DNA from: JBBRLG01 sp038231495
GTDB taxonomy: Bacteria > Planctomycetota > Planctomycetia > Gemmatales > Gemmataceae
Direction of reading: 5' to 3'
Assembly (NCBI GenBank): GCA_038231495.1
Contig: JBBRLG010000018.1
Coordinates: 1-29,228 of the forward strand
DNA length: 29,228 nucleotides
A program made the translations under genes and the position numbers. A model generated the notes under the pieces. That model was not told the origin of the DNA and ran no database searches. It was given only the letters and a program-made list of their open reading frames with translations. Numbering within the stretch: the stretch's first letter is position 1; the number at the start of each line of letters is the position of its first letter. Below are positions 21,361 through 29,175 of this stretch, piece after piece.

Positions 21361-22314
21361 TTACGGTTGCAACAACGTCTGCAACAAGTCCGGCGAGATG
21401 TTCAGGTTGCCGACCTTGGCGGCATTGGCGGCGATGTCCTGGAACGCCATCGCGATCATCAACCGCGGATCGACCGACCGGGCCGCCAGCACTTGCAGCG
21501 ACTTCGGATCGAGCGCGGCCAGCGGCTTCAGCGTCGCCGTGACGGCGTAGGCCTGCGCGTCGGCACGGGTGCGGCTGTTTTCGGCCTCCATTTGCACGAA
21601 CTGCCGACGTTGCTCCTCCAGGGCAATCTGCCCGCCCAGGCGCGTCTCCTCGATTTGCCGTTGCTTTGTCTGCACGGCGACTTCCGTGTTCAGTTCGTTC
21701 TCGCGGATCGTGCGCTCCTGCTCGACCGCGTTGTTGCGGCGGGCGTAAACGGCGTCGTCGGCCTCCCGCAACAGGCGTTCGCGCGCCTCGGCTTCGAGTG
21801 CCTTGGAAGTCTCCGGCACCGGCTTGATGGCGAGGATCGAGAAGCCGAGTAATTCGACCCCCAAATTCGCCAACGTCGGCGCCGCGGCCAGCGCGACCTG
21901 GACGCGGCGGGCGATGACGTCGGCCTCGACCAAGTCCGCCCGCAACGGCCGGCCCTGGATTTCGCCGCGCATCGCGTTCTGGGCCGCGTAGGTGATCCGC
22001 AGCGGCAGCTTGTCGGGGTCGTCCGACGAGTAGCCGCCGCCCGGCAGCACGGTGTAGTCGAGCAGGGTGGCGAGCTTGTGCGGCTCGGCGACGCGGAACG
22101 TCAGGTGGCCTTGCACCGTCACCGCCTGGAAATCGAGTGTGGTTTCGTTGAAGATAAACGGCACGTCGGTGCTGCCCACCGGGATGGCCGTCAGCGTCGA
22201 GGACGGCGCGAAGTAGAAGAACGACAGGCCGGCGCCCTCGCGGCGGACGCGGCCGCCGACGTGGTGCAGGACGTAGGTCGTGGGCGATGCCTTGAAGTAG
22301 CGGATGCCGAACAT
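21361..22314 (-). CDS. SPFH/Band 7 (prohibitin-like) protein
   Basis: The 317-residue protein has an SPFH domain over about residues 20-190 (VGSTDVPFIFNETTLDFQAVTV, LTFRVAEP, VELLGFSILAIKP). A long charged helix follows at about 180-270, rich in Glu, Arg and Gln (EARERLLREADDAVYARRNN), likely a coiled coil. The tail repeats short helices. There is no strong transmembrane segment at the N-terminus, unlike stomatins. SPFH proteins assemble into rings or scaffolds at membranes. The ATG at 22314 has GGAGG about 6 bases upstream. The NAD-kinase-like gene follows on the same strand, and the Nudix gene is divergent across 326 bp, so the three are probably functionally linked. Confidence 0.87.
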   Translation of the reverse strand: MFGIRYFKASPTTYVLHHVGGRVRREGAGLSFFYFAPSSTLTAIPVGSTDVPFIFNETTLDFQAVTVQGHLTFRVAEPHKLATLLDYTVLPGGGYSSDDPDKLPLRITYAAQNAMRGEIQGRPLRADLVEADVIARRVQVALAAAPTLANLGVELLGFSILAIKPVPETSKALEAEARERLLREADDAVYARRNNAVEQERTIRENELNTEVAVQTKQRQIEETRLGGQIALEEQRRQFVQMEAENSRTRADAQAYAVTATLKPLAALDPKSLQVLAARSVDPRLMIAMAFQDIAANAAKVGNLNISPDLLQTLLQP

Positions 22315-22378
22315 GGCTGCCTCCCGCCCGAAAGGGCGTTGGATGAAGGAAAGTCTTTGCCTCCACAGGCAGTCTACG

Positions 22379-22408
22379 CTTGACTTCGTGTCAAGGCAAC
22401 ACTATCCT
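22379..22408 (+). promoter_or_regulatory. Promoter with a palindrome over the -35, towards the Nudix gene
   Basis: TTGACT (22380-22385), 17 bp, then TATCCT (22403-22408) make a good sigma-70-type promoter pointing at the Nudix gene. CTTGAC-TTCGT-GTCAAG (22379-22395) is a perfect 6-bp-arm palindrome covering the -35. On the other strand the same palindrome gives TTGACA, which could be the -35 of the SPFH gene, though no good -10 follows. Binding here could control both directions. The transcript towards the Nudix gene would cross the hairpin element at 22454-22584. Confidence 0.5.
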
Positions 22409-22453
22409 TGGAAATTAACGGAATTGATGGGTTAAGATTCCGATCCTGCCCGG

Positions 22454-22584
22454 TAACCGTTCACTCCCCCCCTTACGAAGGGGGGGTTGGGGGGGTTAAG
22501 AACGAAAGCAGTCGGTCAGTGCGCTCTCTCCACCCCTCTACCCCCCCTACCCCCCCTTCGTAAGGGGGGGAGTGAACGGTTACT
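22454..22584. mobile_element. G/C hairpin element with 34-bp inverted ends
   Basis: Two units of the G/C hairpin family face each other. The outer 34 bp, 22453-22486 and 22550-22583, are perfect inverted repeats that begin GTAACCGTTCACT and run through C run, TTACGAA, G run. An 8-bp direct repeat, CTGCCCGG, flanks the element at 22446-22453 and 22585-22592, so it may be a target duplication; the exact ends are ambiguous by a base or two. The element lies in the leader of the Nudix gene. It has no coding capacity. Confidence 0.7.
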
Positions 22585-22640
22585 CTGCCCGGAGCGGTGG
22601 CAGGATCGGCATCCTACCCCACGGGCCGCGGAGTCAGGCG

Positions 22641-23354
22641 ATGGCGAAAAAAAAGCATGAATACTGCTACGAATGGCCGCGCCCCGCCGTGACGGTGGAC
22701 ATGGCGCTGTTCACCGTGGCCGGTGCGCTGAACGACCTGCGTTTGCAGGTGTTGCTGATCGAGCGCGACGAAAAGCCGTGGCAATGCATGTGGGCGTTGC
22801 CGGGCGGTTTCGTGCGCGAGAATGAAGACCTGAACGCCGCGGCGGTGCGCGAGCTGGACGAGGAGACCGGCATCCCTGGCGCGCGGTTGGAGCAGGTCGA
22901 AGCGGTGGGCACGCCGGGCCGCGACACGCGCGGCCACGTCATCACGGTGGTGTACGTCGGCCTGACGGCGGGCGACCGCCACGAGCTGAAGCCGCGCGGC
23001 GACGCGCGCCAGGCGCGTTGGTTCGACGTATCGGCGGCGCGACCGTTGCCAAACCTGGCGTTCGACCACGGCGAATTGTTGCGGCGGGCGCTGCACCACT
23101 TGCGCCGCCGCTTGGCCGAAGCGCCCGTGTGTTTCGAGTTGTTGCCGGAGACGTTCGCGTTGAGCGAACTCCAAGCGCTGACGGAAGCGATCCTGGGCTA
23201 CCCGCTGGACCGCCGCAACTTCCGCCGCAAGGTGGTGGAAACGGGCCTGGTCGCCGAGGCGGCAGGGCGGCGCGAGGGTTCACACCGACCGGCACAACTG
23301 TTCCGCTTCGTGCCCGAGTTGTTTCAACCGCGCGACCGGCCGTTGCCGTTGTAG
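22641..23354 (+). CDS. Nudix hydrolase with C-terminal winged helix, NrtR-like
   Basis: The 237-residue protein has an N-terminal Nudix domain with an intact box, GFVRENEDLNAAAVRELDEE then TGI, matching G-x5-E-x7-REUxEExGU. The C-terminal 80 residues (FALSELQALTEAILGYPLDR then RNFRRKVVETGLV) form the winged helix-turn-helix of the NrtR/COG4111 type, ending PAQLFRFVPELF. NrtR proteins repress NAD biosynthesis genes and sense ADP-ribose, and often have a damaged Nudix box; here it looks catalytic. GGAG lies 7 bases before the ATG at 22641. It is divergent from the SPFH and NAD-kinase-like genes, which fits a role as their regulator or as a partner enzyme on an NAD-derived substrate. Confidence 0.88.
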   Translation: MAKKKHEYCYEWPRPAVTVDMALFTVAGALNDLRLQVLLIERDEKPWQCMWALPGGFVRENEDLNAAAVRELDEETGIPGARLEQVEAVGTPGRDTRGHVITVVYVGLTAGDRHELKPRGDARQARWFDVSAARPLPNLAFDHGELLRRALHHLRRRLAEAPVCFELLPETFALSELQALTEAILGYPLDRRNFRRKVVETGLVAEAAGRREGSHRPAQLFRFVPELFQPRDRPLPL

Positions 23355-23365
23355 GACACTCGTCG

Positions 23366-23524
23366 TTAGAGCGTTCGGGAAAAAAAAGATCGCGAAGGCG
23401 GCGAGTCCGCAGCGCGAAGCAAGGACGAGCGCGCAATGCCGGGAACCGTGCCGCTCGTCCTTGCTTCGCGCTGCGGACTCGCAGGCCCGACGGAAGCGCC
23501 TCTCATTCTTTCCGCACTCTCTTA
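23366..23524. mobile_element. 159-bp MITE-like element, copy 2 (inverted)
   Basis: The reverse complement aligns end to end with copy 1 at 4088-4246 and has the same 159-bp length. The internal stem is a perfect 31 bp here, 23401-23431 with 23452-23482, around a 20-nt loop. The pair that is C-G in copy 1 (CGCGTCC/GGACGCG) is A-T here (CGAGTCC/GGACTCG), a compensatory change. It nearly fills the 177-bp convergent gap between the Nudix and DUF1501 genes and may serve as a two-way terminator. Confidence 0.8.
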
Positions 23525-23531
23525 GGTCTTC

Positions 23532-24860
23532 TCACCCCATCAACTCTTTAATCGGCGTCGGGTCGCTAACCAAGTGCGTCGGCCGGCCGTTCGGCATGTA
23601 CAGCATTTTGTCGGGGTCAATGCCCAGCTTTCTGTAAATCGTCGAGGCGAAGTTCTCCGGCGATAGCACGCGCTCCACGGCGCTGTAACCCTTCGCGTCG
23701 GTCGCGCCGACGACCTGGCCGCCGGGCGTGCCGCCGCCGGCGAAGAGCACCGACATGGCCGTGGACCAGTGGTCGCGACCGCCCTTGTCGTTGACCTTCG
23801 GCGTCCGCCCGAACTCGCCCAGGGCGATCACCAGCGTCGTTTCCAACAGGCCGCGCTGGGAGAGGTCCTCGATCAGCGCGGCAATCGTCGCCTCGAACGA
23901 CGGCAGCCGTTTCGTCAGCGCGGGGAAGAGGCCTTCGTGGTGGTCCCAACCGCCTTCGTACAGGGTGATGAACGGCACGCCCGCCTCGACCAGTCGCCGG
24001 GCCAGGAGTGCCCGCTGGCCGAACGGGTCGCGGCCATAAGCTTCGCGCACGCGGTCCGGCTCACGGCCCACGTCGAACGCCGCCTGCGCCTGCTTCGACG
24101 CGATGAGGTCGTAGCCCTGTTGGTAATGTTCGTCTGCGGCGAGGGCCGGGTCGCCAGCCGCCTGGTCGTGGAAGCGTTCCATGCGATCGAGTTCGGCGCG
24201 GATTTCGCGGCGCGACGCGAACCGCTCGCCGCTCAAGCCGCCCGGCAGGGCCACGTCGCGGACGCGGAAGTTGTCCTGGTTGGGGTTGTCGGAGACGACG
24301 AACGGAGCGTATTTCGCGCCAAGAAAGTTTGGCCCGCCGGAGCGCGCCATGCTCGGCATGGAGAAGTACGCCGGCAGCCCGGCGGGCGCGCCGCGCTCGT
24401 GAGCCGTGACGGAGCCGAGGCTCGGATGGAAGCTGACGAACGCACCGCAGCCGACCGGAATGCGCGGCGGCGCGCCGGTCATCAGGTAGTGGTTGCCCGC
24501 GCCGTGATTGCCCTGGTCGTGCTTGATCGACCGCACCACCGCGAGCTTGTCGCTGACGGCGGCGAGGCGCGTCAGGTGCTGCGAAAAGAGCAATCCAGGC
24601 GTGCGCGTCTTGATCGCGCTAAAGGCGCCGCGAATTTCCTTCGGCGCGTCGGGCTTGGGGTCGAAGGTTTCGTAGTGCGTCGGCCCGCCGTCCATCCAGA
24701 TGAGGATGCAACTCTGCGCTGCCGGCTTCGACGTGGCAGGATCCGCGGCGACGCTCCGCAACCGCAGCAGGTGTGCCAGACCGCCGCCGAGGACCGCGCC
24801 GAGGCCAAGTTTCAGGCAATCGCGGCGCGTCGCGTCGTCGCAGTTTTTGTGCTTCGTCAT
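23532..24860 (-). CDS. DUF1501 family protein with Tat signal
   Basis: This 442-residue protein starts with a twin-arginine signal, RRDCLKLGLGAVLGGGLAHL, so it is probably exported folded. The sulfatase-like fold of the family shows in CILIWMDGGPTHYETFDPKP, SIKHDQGNHGAGNHYLMTG, LYEGGWDHHEGLF, TTLVIALGEFGRTPKVN and GGRDHWSTAMSVLFAGGG. The ATG at 24860 has GAGGGG about 6 bases upstream; a TTG at 24872 is less likely. Such proteins normally sit next to a DUF1549/DUF1553 cytochrome-like protein in planctomycetes and have no known substrate. Here the partner is 2.1 kb upstream on the same strand, with three unrelated genes between them. Confidence 0.93.
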   Translation of the reverse strand: MTKHKNCDDATRRDCLKLGLGAVLGGGLAHLLRLRSVAADPATSKPAAQSCILIWMDGGPTHYETFDPKPDAPKEIRGAFSAIKTRTPGLLFSQHLTRLAAVSDKLAVVRSIKHDQGNHGAGNHYLMTGAPPRIPVGCGAFVSFHPSLGSVTAHERGAPAGLPAYFSMPSMARSGGPNFLGAKYAPFVVSDNPNQDNFRVRDVALPGGLSGERFASRREIRAELDRMERFHDQAAGDPALAADEHYQQGYDLIASKQAQAAFDVGREPDRVREAYGRDPFGQRALLARRLVEAGVPFITLYEGGWDHHEGLFPALTKRLPSFEATIAALIEDLSQRGLLETTLVIALGEFGRTPKVNDKGGRDHWSTAMSVLFAGGGTPGGQVVGATDAKGYSAVERVLSPENFASTIYRKLGIDPDKMLYMPNGRPTHLVSDPTPIKELMG

Positions 24861-24881
24861 AAGTCCCCTCAATGCGACCTG

Positions 24882-25610
24882 TCAAACCATGCGCAACTTT
24901 TGGCACGCCTCGACGTAGGTAGTCTCCAGGTTGATCGGCAGGCTAAAATCGCTGGTCAAGGCTAAAGGCAAGATCGGCAGCGGCTCTCCCAGGGCCAGGG
25001 GAACTAACCAGACATCCGTTTGTTCTACCTCCTCGCGCCGATTGCGTCGATAGGCCGCCACATAAAGTAAGGGCCGCGCGGGGAAAAGATACGGGCTCCC
25101 GTCGGGCAGTAATTGTACCACTTCATCGTGCAGGTTCGCGTGCCGGCTGGTGACAATATCGACCAGAATCAGGCTAATTCCCTGGCTCAGATAACTGGCA
25201 CACTTGACGGCGAAGGCTCGTCGATGCTCCGGGCGATCCTTGTTCGCCGGGCTAATTAACTCGATGGCCGCCACCAGCGTAGGTCCAGCCTCCGTATTGA
25301 TGATCTGCACCTCAAACGTGTCGGCAAACACGGCCGGCATTACCATTGTCGGTGTGGACGCCGACCAGTCACGCACCGCCGTGGCACCGGCCCCGTTGTA
25401 AGCCGCTGACGTGGTGGGCAGCGTACTCTCAAACGTGGCGACATCGATCTCCACACGGGCACCGCTATGAATGTGAGGTTCGGCAAAGAAACGCTTGGGT
25501 AGCAGTTTCTCGTTCAGCGTATCGACCAGGACGTTCGCCCATTTGGAATGAAAGCCTTCCCAATGGCGCTCTTCACTCAAAGGCGGATGAAAGTGGTCGA
25601 GCAAAGGCAT
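24882..25610 (-). CDS. DUF4058-like protein
   Basis: This 242-residue protein opens MPLLDHFHPPLSEERHWEGF, then LLPKRFFAEPHIHSGARVEI and DVATFE. The middle holds VAAIELISPANKDRPEHRRA, the E-x-x-SP-x-NK signature of the DUF4058 members here, followed by YLSQGISLILVDIVTSR. The tail, LALTSDFSLPINLETTYVEA, aligns with the ends of the others. The opening differs from the two other subgroups in this window, so the family name is given with less certainty. AAGGAG lies 8 bases before the ATG at 25610. It lies 21 bp before DUF1501 and may be read together with it. Confidence 0.72.
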   Translation of the reverse strand: MPLLDHFHPPLSEERHWEGFHSKWANVLVDTLNEKLLPKRFFAEPHIHSGARVEIDVATFESTLPTTSAAYNGAGATAVRDWSASTPTMVMPAVFADTFEVQIINTEAGPTLVAAIELISPANKDRPEHRRAFAVKCASYLSQGISLILVDIVTSRHANLHDEVVQLLPDGSPYLFPARPLLYVAAYRRNRREEVEQTDVWLVPLALGEPLPILPLALTSDFSLPINLETTYVEACQKLRMV

Positions 25611-25680
25611 GACAATTCTCCTTGCACAGCAAGCCGCATTGGACTGGATGCCCGCTAATGCAGCTTCGATAATCCACTGT

Positions 25681-26079
25681 TCAGCGGAGTTTGCGTGCCA
25701 GGCCATCCAGGTGAACCCGCCGCGCCTCCGCCCGCCTTACTCGCTCCCGCCGCCGACAAAGGCGACACAACTTCGCGGTGGTCCAAACATCCCCTTTCGC
25801 GATCTCGTACCACCACTTCTGCTGCGTTGCCGTCCAAACCTCCACTTTGCCACAACCCTCACACACAAAAGGTTTATCGAGGTAGTAGCCGCGAGTTACG
25901 AAATCGGGATTGCTGTAGCTCCTATTCGGGGCGAGAGCGCCGGCGGTAACGGTCGCACCGCGCAAGGCTGCCTTTCGCTTGACAGCCCGGTCCAAAACCG
26001 CTTGCTCGGCGGCTTGCTTCGCCGCGCGGCGTTCCTTCTTCGCATCAAGTTCCAACCGGCGCTGTTTTCCACTCTTCAT
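25681..26079 (-). CDS. Zinc-ribbon protein, probable zf-trcl family
   Basis: This 132-residue protein has a basic, Ala- and Arg-rich helical N-terminus (QRRLELDAKKERRAAKQAAE). A zinc ribbon follows: SYSNPDFVTRGYYLDKPFVC, EGCGKVEVWTATQQKWWYEI, AKGDVWTTAKLCRLCRRRER. The cysteines come as C-x-x-C and C-x-x-C with the WTA-x-QQKWWYE core, which matches what I know of the 'probable zinc-ribbon' family (Pfam zf-trcl). The end is Arg-rich. Function is unknown; nucleic-acid binding is a fair guess from charge and ribbon. The ATG at 26079 has only a weak ribosome binding site (TCGGAA). It sits between the DUF4058-like and DUF6953-like genes on the same strand. Confidence 0.75.
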   Translation of the reverse strand: MKSGKQRRLELDAKKERRAAKQAAEQAVLDRAVKRKAALRGATVTAGALAPNRSYSNPDFVTRGYYLDKPFVCEGCGKVEVWTATQQKWWYEIAKGDVWTTAKLCRLCRRRERVRRAEARRVHLDGLARKLR

Positions 26080-26110
26080 GTTCCGACTCGATTGACGCTC
26101 GCTCCTACCT

Positions 26111-26875
26111 TTACACGCTCCCGTTTTTCACCGGAGAAGCCATTCCTTGGATCGGATTCCACGCAACGGCTAAGGACCGCAAGTCGGCCGGATCCGTGAA
26201 CCGCAACGTCAGTTGCCGCCCCCGAATGTCCAAGGGACATTGAAGGGTCAGATAGGGAACCGGTTGCGACTCGCTGGGCGTGCGTGCGTGTAGGGCAAGC
26301 ACAGTGATCGGTGATTCGGATTCGCCGGCCGGTAGCGATACCGTGCGCGGCTTCAAGGCGTCGAGTGGAGTTCCGGCCGTAAACACGACGAGAAATGCGG
26401 CCGTCTGGGGATCGACCAACCCGATATCGAACGGCAAGCGCGCCCGGTGACGAATTGCTATTTCGTTGGGCTGCGGCTCGGCCTCCGGAAAAGAGTCAAT
26501 CACTGCAAGCGCGATTGGGTCGGCTGAAGGATGCGTTGACGGGTCGAGCAGTATTTCCACTAATGCGTTTTGTGAGGCTCCACCATTCACATATTGCGTT
26601 CGGCCAGGTGAATCCCCACTTACTCGCTTTCTCCAATAGGCCTCCAACCAAAAGCCGCCTCCCTGGCGCGTGACCCAGACTACTTCATCTCCAGTCAGCT
26701 TCCGAAATTGATACAGTACTCGGGTGTTAATCGACTTCTCGCCTATAGCGCTAAGATAGACGAACTCGGAGCCGAACAACTTTTCGATAGCGGCGACCGC
26801 CTCAACTTGGATCAGGCGCTCGTTCTCGTCGAGTTGGGCGACCATCCACTGTGCGATTTCCTTGGTAGTAGCCAT
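26111..26875 (-). CDS. DUF6953-like N-terminus with unknown C-terminal domain
   Basis: Residues 1-90 (KEIAQWMVAQLDENERLIQV, IEKLFGSEFVYLSAIGEKSI, VLYQFRKLTGDEVVWV, YWRKRVSGDSPGRTQ) resemble the small DUF6953 family: WM-x-x-L, Q-x-x-A-V-x-x-I, FG-x-x-F-x-Y, FRKLT and WRKR. Family proteins, as I know them, stop soon after the WR-x-R segment. Here about 165 more residues follow, mostly beta-like, with LPFDIGLVDPQTAAFLVVFT and RQLTLRFTDPADLRSLAVAW. I do not recognise that part. No signal peptide or membrane segment is visible. The ATG at 26875 is the first in frame. It starts 56 bp after the DUF1549/DUF1553 gene on the same strand and may be co-transcribed with it. Confidence 0.65.
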   Translation of the reverse strand: MATTKEIAQWMVAQLDENERLIQVEAVAAIEKLFGSEFVYLSAIGEKSINTRVLYQFRKLTGDEVVWVTRQGGGFWLEAYWRKRVSGDSPGRTQYVNGGASQNALVEILLDPSTHPSADPIALAVIDSFPEAEPQPNEIAIRHRARLPFDIGLVDPQTAAFLVVFTAGTPLDALKPRTVSLPAGESESPITVLALHARTPSESQPVPYLTLQCPLDIRGRQLTLRFTDPADLRSLAVAWNPIQGMASPVKNGSV

Positions 26876-26931
26876 AAATCACCAATTCGATGCCCAAGTC
26901 TTGATTAACCGGACTAGCCACCGCCAACCAC

Positions 26932-29124
26932 TCAATCCTTCAAGAAAAACTCTGGCGTATTCAGCAGCGCCCACAGGATGTCTTCCGCCGCCTGCCGCCG
27001 CGTCACGCCGGGTTTGGCGATGATCTTTTGACACGCGGCCCGCTCCGTCTCGTCCGGCAAGCGACTGTAACACGCCAAATACAATTCATCGACCATTTCC
27101 TCCGGCGTCTTTGCTTTTGCCGCCAGGCGGGCCGCGCGGCCGTCGTCGCTCGCCACCTTGCGCTGCAAATTCGGCGAATTCATCAGGTGCAGCGCCTGCA
27201 CGACCGTCGTTTCGGTCGTGCGCTCGCACGGCGGATCCTGGTTCGGGTCGGGGCGGCCGAAGCTGTCGAGGAACACCGATTGCGCGCGGAACGTCCACAG
27301 CTGCGTCGCCCGCGAACCCGTCGGCATCGCGGCAAACGTTTCCGGCACCTGCGTCACGTCGCACACGGCGTCAAGGAGCACTTCGGCCCGCAGCCGCTGG
27401 CGGTAGTGGCGCGAATAGTTGCGCGTGTCGGCGGCGTTGCGGTCGGTGGGGTGCGAACTCAGGCCGTAAGTGTGCGAGGTCATAATCGTGCGGATCAGCT
27501 TCTTGAGGTCGTAACCCTGCTTGCGGAAGTCCTGCGCCAGCGCGTCGAGGAGCGGCCCGTTGCTCGGCGGGTTGGTCGCCCGCAGGTCGTCCACGGGATC
27601 GACGAGGCCGCGGCCCATCAGGTCGGCCCAGACCCGGTTGACGATCACGCGGGCGAAATACGGGTTGTCGTCGGCGAGCATCCAGTCGGCCAGGACTTCG
27701 CGCGGGTCGCCGTCCGGTTCGATTGCCTTCGCCTGGCCGAACAGCGGCCGCGGCGTCATCACCGCACCGGTGAGCGGGTGCTTGACCACGCCCTTGCCGC
27801 CGTTGAAGATGACCTCCTCGCCGCCGGAAATGGGCGGCGAGATGCCCGTGCCCTTGCGGCCGACGTTCGCGAAGTACGCGGCCAGGCTGTAGAAATCGTC
27901 CTGGCTCCAGACCTCGAACGGATGATGGTGGCAGCGGGCGCAGTCCAGGCGGATGCCGAGGAACAGTTGCGACAGCATCGTCGTGACTTCGTCCGGCTCG
28001 CGGCGGTCGCGGAAGACGACGGCCGGGCCGTTGCGAAACGTGCTGCCCTGGGCGGTGACGATCGCGCGCACGAACTGGTCGTAAGGCTTGTTGTCGCGGA
28101 ACGACTGCCGCAGCCAGGCGTCGAGGTTGTAGACGGCTTTGATGCCGGCGCGATAGGGATTCGGCCGCAGCAGGTCGGCCCACTTGTTCGCCCAGTAGTC
28201 GGCGTACTCCGGCTGCTCCAGCAAGTGCGCGACCAGCTTGGCCCGCTTGTCGGTCGCATGGTCGGCGAGGAAGGTGCGGGCCTCCGCCGGCGTCGGCAGC
28301 CGGCCGATGGCGTCGAGGTAGGCGCGGCGCAGGAACGTCGCGTCGCCGGCCGCTTCCGAGGGCGTGATGCCAAGCTCTTGCAGCTTGTGCCAAACGTGGC
28401 CGTCGATGAAATTGTTGCGCGGCAGCTTGGCGTACAGTTCCGCGGGCACATTGCCCTTGAGCGGGATCGTCACGTTGCAGACGGCGAACTTTTCCATGAA
28501 CCGCGCCATGACCGCCGCCTCGCCGGGCAGCGGCCCCGCCTTGATGCGGCCGTTGGCGCTGACGGCGGCGACGGCGCTCTCGTTCGACTGGAAGATCGTC
28601 AGGTGCGTGACATCCACCCTGGTGCCGTCGGAGTAATAGCCGGTGACGACGAGCGGTTGCTCGGCGAGGTTGTCGAGGACCTGTTCCGCCGGCTCGACCG
28701 TAATCTTCGTCAGCTTGGGCGTATCCTTCGTGTCGCGCGGCGTACCGGCGGCGACCCAGCGGCGCAGCACGTCGTAGCTGGGGTCGTGCGGGTCGAGGCG
28801 TTTGCCGCCGCCGTGGGCGACCTTGGCGGTGGGCTTGAGCAAAAAGAGGCTATTTTCCGGCGACGAGGGTAAGACCCGGCGGCCGCGTGCTTCCTGCGTG
28901 AGGGCGTTGAAGTCGAAGTCCGCGTCGAAACCGAGCAGCGAAAGTTGGAAGCCGTTCTGTCCGCGGGCTTTGCCGTGACAGGCTCCGGCGTTGCAGCCGG
29001 CGCGCGTCAAGATCGGCAGCACGTCGTGCTCGAACGTGACGGACGGCTGCGGACCGCCGGCGACGAGGCGGCCGGGAAGAATCAGGACGCCGAACACGAG
29101 AAGAAGGAAACGACGATACCGCAT
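26932..29124 (-). CDS. DUF1549/DUF1553 (planctomycete cytochrome-like) protein
   Basis: The 730-residue protein has a signal peptide (MRYRRFLLLVFGVLILPGRLVAG). Next comes an N-terminal cytochrome-c-like segment with CNAGACHGKARGQNGFQLSL (C-x4-CH) and an Ig-like BIG2-type stretch at about 140-230. The DUF1549 domain follows, with DATFLRRAYLDAIGRLPTPA and LDCARCHHHPFEVW (C-x2-CH), and the DUF1553 domain from about 470 (VNRVWADLMGRGLVDPVDDL). Heme attachment is plausible but unproven. Such proteins pair with DUF1501 in planctomycetes, often in clusters for polysaccharide use, though no substrate is known. The ATG at 29124 starts the signal peptide; no ribosome binding site is evident. Confidence 0.93.
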   Translation of the reverse strand: MRYRRFLLLVFGVLILPGRLVAGGPQPSVTFEHDVLPILTRAGCNAGACHGKARGQNGFQLSLLGFDADFDFNALTQEARGRRVLPSSPENSLFLLKPTAKVAHGGGKRLDPHDPSYDVLRRWVAAGTPRDTKDTPKLTKITVEPAEQVLDNLAEQPLVVTGYYSDGTRVDVTHLTIFQSNESAVAAVSANGRIKAGPLPGEAAVMARFMEKFAVCNVTIPLKGNVPAELYAKLPRNNFIDGHVWHKLQELGITPSEAAGDATFLRRAYLDAIGRLPTPAEARTFLADHATDKRAKLVAHLLEQPEYADYWANKWADLLRPNPYRAGIKAVYNLDAWLRQSFRDNKPYDQFVRAIVTAQGSTFRNGPAVVFRDRREPDEVTTMLSQLFLGIRLDCARCHHHPFEVWSQDDFYSLAAYFANVGRKGTGISPPISGGEEVIFNGGKGVVKHPLTGAVMTPRPLFGQAKAIEPDGDPREVLADWMLADDNPYFARVIVNRVWADLMGRGLVDPVDDLRATNPPSNGPLLDALAQDFRKQGYDLKKLIRTIMTSHTYGLSSHPTDRNAADTRNYSRHYRQRLRAEVLLDAVCDVTQVPETFAAMPTGSRATQLWTFRAQSVFLDSFGRPDPNQDPPCERTTETTVVQALHLMNSPNLQRKVASDDGRAARLAAKAKTPEEMVDELYLACYSRLPDETERAACQKIIAKPGVTRRQAAEDILWALLNTPEFFLKD

Positions 29125-29175
29125 GAGGAAAACCCGGGTGGGAGAGAAACCGGCGGGAGGTCGGTTGCCATGCTG

